DNA from: Lingula anatina
Taxonomy: Eukaryota > Brachiopoda > Lingulata > Lingulida > Lingulidae
Assembly (NCBI RefSeq): GCF_001039355.2
Contig: NW_019775987.1
Span: 114,824 to 140,622, forward strand
Length of the DNA stretch: 25,799 nucleotides
Direction of reading: 5' to 3'
Below are positions 19,246-25,799 of the stretch, one piece after another. The notes under the pieces are model-generated. The model saw only the letters and a program-made list of their open reading frames with translations, was not told the origin of the DNA and ran no database searches. The position numbers were made by a program, and so were the translations under genes. Positions within the stretch are counted from its first letter, which is position 1, and the number at the start of each line of letters is the position of its first letter.

Positions 19246-20284
19246 TAATATGAAGAAATGTTTCAACACATGTACTTGCATCAGAAGGGTCTTATTAGCA
19301 CAAATACCACCTCAGTATTTCTTCCATGGAAGTTAGATTATTATTATTCAATATTAAATCTATTATTATTATTATTAACTATTTATTATTTAATTGTTAT
19401 AGTAAAGTTTAGAATATGACTGAAGTGTATCATGTTCTACAGGAGAGTAGCAATTATAGCACCTTTAACTGCATCCAGTACTCCTGTATTGGGGATCCTC
19501 TCACTTTGATGGCACCATATGTGCAATATCAGAAGGGAGGAGAAAGGCATCATTCAATTTCTTAACAGAGGCTGATTTGGTAAATTTATTAAAATGCCTT
19601 CCATTTCCATTAAGCAGGTACATAAACTTGGCCACTAGCTCTCTGGTACAGATTGATTTACAACTAATATAATCTACATTGCATAAGAGATAAAGAAAAA
19701 GTACCTATATTTACATATGAGCTCACTATGTAATCCCACTTTCATTATATGGCACCAGCAAGTAAACTGCATGGAAGTGTGTTGTTCTTGAAATGAATGT
19801 GAATTAGAAAACCAAAACCAAAAGGTTAGTTTACACTCTCAAGTCGGTAAAATAATGCATTAAATTTAGTTTAGTGTTATGAACCAGTCTGTTGAGATCT
19901 TACCTTTGAACTCAGTTAACTAAGTTGACATACGTGTTAAGTATGCTAAAAATAAATTAAAGCGAGCGAGAAAAAAAGAAAGAAAGAAAAGAAAGAATAA
20001 AGGCTGTTGCTTTCTAAAAGATAAAAGGTTTGTTTATTTTTAATCACACTGAAGAAGGTGAAAGCTTGGGCGCTTTATGCCAATTATTATTGATCTTAAT
20101 GAATGCATTTTATTTTTATTTACTAGTACTTCGGATGACCGGAAACAAATGTCTTTGAAGACTTGGAAATTTGATGGTCCCCTGAAGGCCAGTTTGGGAG
20201 AAATAGATATTCAGATATGCTACACAGAGACGGAAACTTTTGGGAGTTCTAGAATGAAAGAAAAACTAAGAGCGGGTTCAGAAC
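19246..20284. other. AT-rich region without supported gene
   Basis: It contains ATT-rich runs near 19337-19395 and a purine-rich GAAA tract near 19960-19998. An open frame at 20077-20313 runs into the retrotransposon insertion, so its last codons are chimeric. It shows no known domain. Confidence 0.55.
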
Positions 20285-20296
20285 AGCTGGATCGGT
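20285..20296 (+). repeat. Left target-site duplication of the LINE insertion
   Basis: AGCTGGATCGGT occurs here and again at 21200-21211, exactly flanking the retrotransposon fragment and its poly-A tail. Confidence 0.85.
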
Positions 20297-21199
20297 ACCT
20301 CCAAAATATTTGAACAACTAAATTGGATTTCTCTATTTGATAGCAGAAAAATGCACGCTCAAAAAATTGTTTTCAGTTATGGCGAATTTGGTCCCCTCCT
20401 ATGTTTCTGATATATTCCGCCCATTCAGAAACCCTTTTCCAATCATAACCCGAGAAAATAACAAAAGAGACTTTAAACTTCCTCCAAAATACCCCCGTAC
20501 CTCAGTTAACTATTTTCTAATGTCTTCATGGGATCAACTCTCCTCCTCCACTAAATCTTTACCTTCAATCTCATCTTTCAAGAACTTGATAAAAAATCAC
20601 CTCACTGCTGGGTCGCTTTCAACAACAACACTAAACTTGGACAGAAATCAAGAAAAAATTCTAAACAGAGCGAGGGTCGGGTGTTTATTTAGAGCAGAAT
20701 TGTTTAGGCATAACTGGACTACTATTGACACACCACACTGCACCTGCGGTGCCCTTGAAACTCCTCTGCACTTCTTTTTCAGATGCCCCTCACTCAATTT
20801 AAGGTACCCTACCCTTTACCAAAAAATAAATGAAATTCTACATGAAAGTAAGACCTCTTTTAAAACAAAAAAAAGAAAAGCTGTCCCTATTTCTCTACGG
20901 TCATGGATCTTTATCACCCACCCAAAATGAAATTATCTTCGAAACTGTTGCAAATTTTCTTCTCGAAAACTTTGTCATCACTTAATAGGTACTATCTCTT
21001 TTCTTCTTCTTTCTTTCTGTACTTAATTTGTGCTCCATAATATTTGAAGTTTTACATTTACTCTGTTGTATATATGTATCCATTTGTTTTATTTATTTAT
21101 TTATTTATTTATTTACTTATTTAATTTTGTGGAGAGCATATAATGCTTCCAGCGCCTTGCCTCCATTTCTTGCTTTTGAATAAACGTTGTTAAAAAAAA
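20297..21199 (+). mobile_element. 5'-truncated non-LTR retrotransposon (LINE) with poly-A tail
   Basis: The fragment is 903 bases, flanked by a 12-bp direct repeat, and ends AATAAACGTTGTT plus an A run. This is the signature of target-primed reverse transcription. It retains only the sequence downstream of the reverse-transcriptase core. Before the end there is a TTTA repeat near 21089-21120. The closest class by sequence style is CR1/L2-like, which I infer from the protein. Its right side interrupts an arm of the palindromic GATCGATC repeat. Confidence 0.85.
20337..20930 (+). pseudogene. LINE ORF2 C-terminal remnant
   Basis: The 197-codon frame contains NLVPSYVSDIFRPFRNPF, then SVNYFLMSSWDQLSS and SISSFKNLIKNHL. 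This is the common 'P.Y..d.F ... R.....P......S....WN.L...S..SFK..L' tail of non-LTR reverse transcriptases. It is followed by the Cys/His cluster HCTCGALETPLHFFFRCP. Just upstream, a shifted frame still reads EQLNWISLFD-like residues, so there is at least one frameshift. No polymerase or endonuclease domain remains, so the copy is dead. Confidence 0.8.
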
Positions 21200-21200
21200 A

Positions 21201-21260
21201 GCTGGATCGGTCCAACTCCGCAGAGGAGTCTCGCTAAATTGCATCAAATGTTATCAGCAT
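21201..21260 (-). repeat. GATCGATC-core repeat, inverted arm, split by LINE and Tc1-like insertions
   Basis: GCTGGATCGGTCCAACTCCG, AGGAGTCTCGCTAAATTGCA is the inverted arm. Its forward partner is at 23016-23072, on the far side of the Tc1-like element. Confidence 0.7.
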
Positions 21261-21799
21261 AATTTTCTGACATGCCGCCTTGAGAAGCTAGGGGTAACTT
21301 GACTTTCGTGTGTACCGAATATACAGCATTGGTCAAAAAGGTTGTCCCACCCCCATTTCCATGTACTTTTATTTACAAATGATAACCTTACAGCCGTAAA
21401 TTGTTAGAAATAGTGCTTTTTATTACGGATACAGTGTCTAACGTGATTAATGGTTTAAAGAATACAAAATAGTGGTAAAAATATACATATTTTATACCAT
21501 TTAGTAAAATTTATAAGAGGTACCCCCTCAAATCGACTGTTTCACTGTGACTTCTACAGATGTAAAGAAATGTCTATAAAATTGAAACACGCCATCAAAT
21601 GTCACCAAATTCACACACAATTAGCATTAGGGTGTGCTTGTTAAAGGTCACGTGCCTAACAGCGTGTGCGTCTACTGCGTACTGCAATTATCTCCTGTAG
21701 ATGGCGCGACAAGACTTCAACATGTGTAACAATTCTGTTTTCTGGGATATTGTCCCATTCATCCTAAAGAGCGTGGCGGAATTGGTCAAGATTATTTAG

Positions 21800-21990
21800 G
21801 AATTGGTTCTCCTCTGCAATGCACATTCCAATTTATTCCACAGGTGCTCAGTAGGATTAATATCAGGACTCAAAGACGGTTGTCCCATCCTCAGAGCCCT
21901 GTGTTTCTGCAACAAATCGTTTCCCAGACGAGAGCTGTGAGCAAGTGCGTTGTCACAACGAAGCCAGTAGCATCCCTGAAGTCACCTCTT
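21800..21990 (-). pseudogene. Tc1-like transposase C-terminal fragment, left half
   Basis: The minus strand reads CDNALAHSSRLGNDLLQKH, then SLSPDINPTEHLWNKLECAL. The second catalytic Asp (codon 21952-21954) and the Glu (21847-21849) are separated by 34 residues. This is the DD34E spacing of Tc1 transposases. The N-terminal helix-turn-helix and first Asp are absent, and the upstream frame is broken, so it is a remnant. Confidence 0.85.
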
Positions 21991-22309
21991 GCAAATGGAG
22001 TGAGATTTCTGTTGAGAATGTTACATTAAAATGCCCCTGTTACGTTTTGTTCCAAAAGGAACAATGTACTAATACCATGGGCTTGGAACACTCTCCAAAT
22101 GCGGATTGATCTAACACCTCAGGCGATATTACCCTACACACACCCTTCCGAGAGGCATTTTGTAATATGTCTATGGACCCTCTTTGACCATCGATGGGAT
22201 ACAAGAAATAATTTGATTCTGCATCAAAATCGACTTCCTTCCAGTGATGGATGGCCAGGTTCAGGTGCCTGTGGGATCACTGAACGTAGCAATTTCTCAG
22301 CTGATATCT

Positions 22310-22510
22310 CATTCCATCTTCAAGAACTGACTTTGGGGTTAACTTCAGGCTTTGTCATGACTGCACACTTGCTCACACCTCTCGCCAGGCAAGTGTTTGT
22401 TGAAGAAACACAATGGTCTAAGGATGGAACCACCATCTTTGAGCCCTGATATTAAACTTACTAATCAACTGTGACATGAATTGGAGTGTGCAATGCAAAG
22501 GAGAACCAAC
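22310..22510 (+). pseudogene. Tc1-like transposase C-terminal fragment, right half, inverted and more decayed
   Basis: The plus strand is homologous to the left fragment. It shares TTTGAGCCCTGATATTAA, GAATTGGAGTGTGCAATGCA and GGAGAACC, but the frame is broken by indels and stops. Similarity to the left half is clearly lower than between the outer arms. Confidence 0.75.
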
Positions 22511-23015
22511 CCCATAAAGACGCAGACCAACCCCCCCCCCCCCCCAACTTGCTTAAGAATAATGGGACAATATCCCAGAAAACAGAATTGTTACCCATGT
22601 TGGTCTTGTCGCGCCATCTACAGGAGATAATTGCAGTACGCAGTAGACGCACACGCTGTTGGGCACGTGACCTTTAACAAGCACACCCTAATGCTAATTG
22701 TGTGTGAATTTGGTGACATTTGATGGCGTCTTTTCAATTTTATAGACATTTCTTTACATCTGTAGAAGTCACAGTGAAACAGTCGATTTGAGGGGGTACC
22801 TCTTATAAATTTTACTAAATGGTATAAAATATGTATATTTTTACCACTATTTTGTATTTTTTAAACCATTAATCACGTTAGACACTGTATCCGTAATAAA
22901 AAGCACTACCTGTATTTCTAAAAATTAGCGGTTGTAAGGTTATCATTTGTAAATAAAAGTACATGGAAATGGGGGTGGGACAACCTTTTTGACCAATGCT
23001 GTATTGAATTCATTT

Positions 23016-23072
23016 AGGGAAAAATTCCTGCAGAGTTGGATCGATCCAGCTAGTATGATGGGTTAATCTGAA
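23016..23072 (+). repeat. GATCGATC-core repeat, forward arm
   Basis: CATTTAGGG, CTGCAGAGTTGGATCGATCC and AGCTAGTATGATGG match the forward consensus. It pairs with the inverted arm at 21201-21260. Confidence 0.65.
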
Positions 23073-23118
23073 CGCTCCTTAGTTCTGTTTGTACCCAACA
23101 AATTTACAATTTTCTCTA

Positions 23119-23148
23119 TGTGTGTGTGTGTGTGTGTGCGCGCGCGCA
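23119..23148. repeat. TG/CG microsatellite
   Basis: About ten TG units run directly into about five GC units. Confidence 0.95.
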
Positions 23149-23149
23149 T

Positions 23150-24565
23150 GTGGGATGGGGTGGCACATAAAATGAGGGCCAGTTACATTCCCCCGCACAA
23201 ATCAACGTAGAAGAGAACGAAGGGTGTTTATGTAGTTATGAAAGGCATAGAAACATTACACGTGCAGGCACGCTGGAAACACGTTTAAGTGTTTGCGCGA
23301 AGGCACGTATGTGCGTTACCTTTCTGGTGAATAATAATTATATGTTATATACAAAACAAACGAATTAAAAAAATAAAAAATAAACTTTTACCACGTATGT
23401 AGCGGTTAAATAGTGACGAGGTAATCTGTTCATACTATCACGCTCTGGATGTACAGTGANACTCGATCAACTAAATGATAGGTACCCGGCACGGTGAATA
23501 TACAGCTTGTTGGAAATGTTGAAATTCTACAAATTACAGGCCATCGCACATCTTAAAAATTTGATATGTTCAAAAAATATTGCCAAACTATGAAAAAACA
23601 GGAACAGATAAAGAAAAAAACCCTTAAGCTGCATTTGGCACAGTTCAAAAGTCAATGTTTACAATGACGTTTTGTGTGCGGCCATTTTGCTAATCGCCAG
23701 TAACTTTAGAGAATACTCAGTGAAATCGATACACGAAGACTTATTCGGTGTATAAAATGTAACTTAAGCATATACTGTATTGTCCCGTCAAATTCATTAG
23801 TATTTAAATCTACTGTTCATTCCACAAACACATGTACAACTTACCTGTCTCTATGCCTTCGTCTCCCGCCAAATTTTTTTGGGGTTACCACTCCACGTTT
23901 TGAAAACGAGGCCAAATCTAATATTTTCCAAAATAACCGTCAAATCAGCCAGTGGCTCCCGGGCTGCATTGCAGTCCTCAATAATAAATTAGTGCATACG
24001 ACATAAAACTATATATGTACTGAAATAATTCACTTCTTGGACTATGGAGTAATACCTCATACGCAACACAATCTATTGTCGGCGAAGACTGGGTGAGATA
24101 ATTACAAAAGATATGTACTCGGTTGACCCAATGACCATGATACGGTCCTGTAATAAACCAGGATCTCATTGGATGCATGACCAGACTTAATTACTTCTTG
24201 TTAATTACCCCAGACAGTAGACCGACTGATCCCATTTTATTGAATTAGATTTTATTCAACTAAAATTACTTAACTGCTACAAGCTTCCAAAGTGGTTTCC
24301 CAGCATACCCTCCCAATGCCCCTCCATTGAAAATCTGAATTCCGCACTCATCGTCAGATCAAAATGACACTTTGTTGCCAAGGCTAACCCCTTTCAGCTA
24401 TCAAGCAGGCAAGAAAAATGATAAAATTCGGCAGCAAGTTACCTGCTTCTTCAACTCGCAGGAAAAAAAGTTGACTCCCATAACTCGGATACCTTTAATT
24501 GGCTCAAACTATGCTCAGACACAGGTTAAACGACATTCATACATGTAAGATTAAGCTGCTACCTG
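23150..24565. other. Intergenic DNA with no supported gene
   Basis: One unknown base lies at 23460. A strong minus-strand donor context (GAGACAG|GTAAGTTG, intron from 23844 down) follows a 40-codon frame that stops just before it. It might mark a non-coding first exon, but no acceptor or domain supports it. No recognised protein was found on either strand. Confidence 0.5.
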
Positions 24566-24751
24566 CAGGGACGGATTCAGAGATATTTTCTGACAGTCTT
24601 CCAAATTATCTTTTTTGATCTATCCTCCATTTTTTTACCCTCTTCCGACAGAAAAAATAGATACCCGTCAATGTGAACTTGATCGTCAATGAAACAATGG
24701 AATTCTGATCGTCTTCCGGAAAACTCAGAAGACGGCCTCAATCCGCCCCTG
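24566..24751. mobile_element. 186-bp MITE with hAT-like terminal inverted repeats
   Basis: The left end is CAGGGACGGATTCAG and the right end, inverted, is CAGGGGCGGATTGAG. The CAGGGGCGGAT-type terminus is common among hAT non-autonomous elements. An 8-bp target duplication is not clear; only ACCT is shared on both flanks. Confidence 0.6.
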
Positions 24752-25330
24752 ACCTTAGGAAAATTGTTCTGAGGGACACGTTCTTGATAAAGGATAAGTG
24801 AATTTATTAGATGGAGAGTTATGTCTCTTGACTTGGTCCCTCATATAGCATGATTACCTCAGTTCAACAAGCTCTAGTCTATCATGCACAGCTGACAACA
24901 GCTGCTGTAATTTTGCTGTCGACTTTGTAATCAATTGTGCACGGCGGTTGCATGCATGTGTATCATAATGTTTTTGCTGCTTCTGGATAGACTTACTTAA
25001 AAAAACCCTGGTAATATCCATATCATACACAACTTTATTTCAAATATACACAACAGCTAGATCTACAAATATATTTTGATAAGGACCTTAAAAATGACTG
25101 GGATCTGTATTGTTTATAACAGTGAGAGCAAAATTTTGCGAATAGTCAAACTCGCTCCAGGGTAATAACCAGAGTTCATGGTTCATGTGTTGGTTATATC
25201 ATACATCATATTACAATAGCTTTTTATTTATAACACCTAGATTAAATCAGGTGCAGTAATGGTGAACATGGGAAGGTGCCAGAGTAGAATTGGGACAGGG
25301 CAGGGGGGGGGGGTCTAGTGTGGCATTTAG
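24752..25330. other. AT-rich DNA, nothing recognised
   Basis: No protein, RNA gene or repeat could be supported. A 10-base G run lies near 25303-25312. Confidence 0.5.
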
Positions 25331-25424
25331 ACTGAGCTGAACTGGTACTGGATTGGTGTGGTGATAGGGGTGTTTTATTGCAGTGGTGTTAATCTGAAGT
25401 TGTGAGTGTTGTTGTGATAGGATA

Positions 25425-25799
25425 GTGCTGGGGATGTTGAAATAATGTTGTGATTGGGTGGTTTTGGGGTTACATAGGGATAGAGCAGTGTTGGGGCTGT
25501 GTAGGGATAGGTACGATGGTGTTTGGGATGAGTAGGGAAAGCTAGAGTGGTGTTTGGGATGTGAAGGGATAGCAAGGGTGGTGTTTGGGCTGTGAAGAGA
25601 CAGGTGATGTATTGTACAATGTATGTGAAAGGGTGGTGTTGGCGCTGTGTTGCATGTGATAGGGTGGTGTTGGCACTGTGTTGTATGTGATAAGGTGGCG
25701 TTGGCGCTGTGTTGTATGTGATAAGGTGGTGTTGGGGCTGTGTTGTATGTGAAAGGGTGGTGTTGGCGCTGTGTTGTATGTGAAAGGGTGGTGTTGGGG
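25425..25799. repeat. 31-bp minisatellite, continuing past the right edge
   Basis: Copies of TATGTGAAAGGGTGGTGTTG plus GCGCTGTGTTG start at 25622, 25653, 25684, 25715, 25746 and 25777, exactly 31 bases apart. To the left, diverged units keep the 31-base spacing (G-T-G-T-T-[TG]-GGG at 25488, 25519, 25550, 25581). The array becomes more uniform toward the window edge. Confidence 0.93.

Larger units (their letters stand above)
21324..23001. mobile_element. Tc1-like element with ~440-bp terminal inverted repeats, flanked by TA
   Basis: The ends read CAGCATTGGTCAAAAAGG inward from both sides, each bordered by TA (21322-21323 and 23002-23003), as expected for Tc1/mariner insertion. The outer arms (21324 to about 21765 and about 22556 to 23001) are nearly identical. 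Inside, both halves carry diverged copies of the same transposase C-terminal region in opposite orientation. The element therefore has no complete transposase and is non-autonomous. A 15-base C run at 22531-22545 interrupts the right half. Confidence 0.88.

Noticed and set aside
22099-22449. 116-codon plus-strand frame ending VEETQWSKDGTTIFEP
   Set aside because: It is not a gene of its own. It is an off-frame reading through the decayed right-hand transposase half.
23845-23985. Possible first exon on the minus strand ending at GAGACAG|GTAAGTTG
   Set aside because: Only the donor is convincing. The single long open frame stops before it, and no start, acceptor or domain supports it.
25375-25575. 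66-codon minus-strand frame rich in His, Pro and Thr
   Set aside because: It is the minisatellite translated, with the period of the repeat visible in the peptide.
1-25799. CRISPR arrays, bacterial operons, rRNA and tRNA genes
   Set aside because: None seen. The regular repeats are microsatellites or a minisatellite, and the coding sequence is split by GT-AG introns.

Overview
The window is animal nuclear DNA: AT-rich, intron-rich, with GT-AG splice sites, microsatellites, decayed transposons and assembly gaps. It carries one recognisable protein-coding gene, on the minus strand from about 12548 down to the left edge. The gene architecture (AMOP, VWD, EGF repeats) and the repeat content suggest a marine invertebrate, perhaps a lophotrochozoan such as a mollusc. 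That assignment is an inference and is not proven by the sequence.

The gene can be read as 18 consecutive exons whose intron phases agree at every junction, about 918 residues in all. It is open at both ends. In protein order: an AMOP domain (three exons, 12548 to 10897), a VWD domain with an intact GDPH motif (four exons, 10152 to 8139), an Ig/cadherin-like linker (7589 to 7360), a MUC4-type EGF pair (6919 to 6262), five single-exon EGF modules of which four carry calcium-binding consensus (6087 to 1491), and a membrane-proximal SEA-like stretch (1171 to 1) that runs off the window. This matches the C-terminal half of mucin-4-like or 'mucin-like protein' family members. The N-terminal part (usually including a NIDO domain) and the transmembrane/cytoplasmic end are not in view. 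The introns hold a large foldback element (about 1962-4616), a decayed duplicate of an EGF exon (1394-1483), an unexplained antisense ORF (7591-7836) and several short repeats.

From about 12.6 kb to the right end no host gene could be supported. This half is a transposon graveyard: a 415-base assembly gap (13567-13981), a mariner-type transposase relic (14381-14743, minus), a conserved MITE-like repeat (about 15717-15960), copies of a palindromic repeat with a GATCGATC core, a 5'-truncated non-LTR retrotransposon with poly-A and a 12-bp target duplication (20297-21199), a Tc1-like element with roughly 440-bp inverted repeats and two diverged transposase halves in opposite orientation (21324-23001), a 186-bp hAT-like MITE (24566-24751), and a 31-bp minisatellite running off the right edge (about 25420-25799).

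The clearest items for follow-up are the nested insertion history at 20.3-23.1 kb, the three-copy foldback in the gene's largest visible intron, the pseudo-exon, and the intronic antisense ORF.
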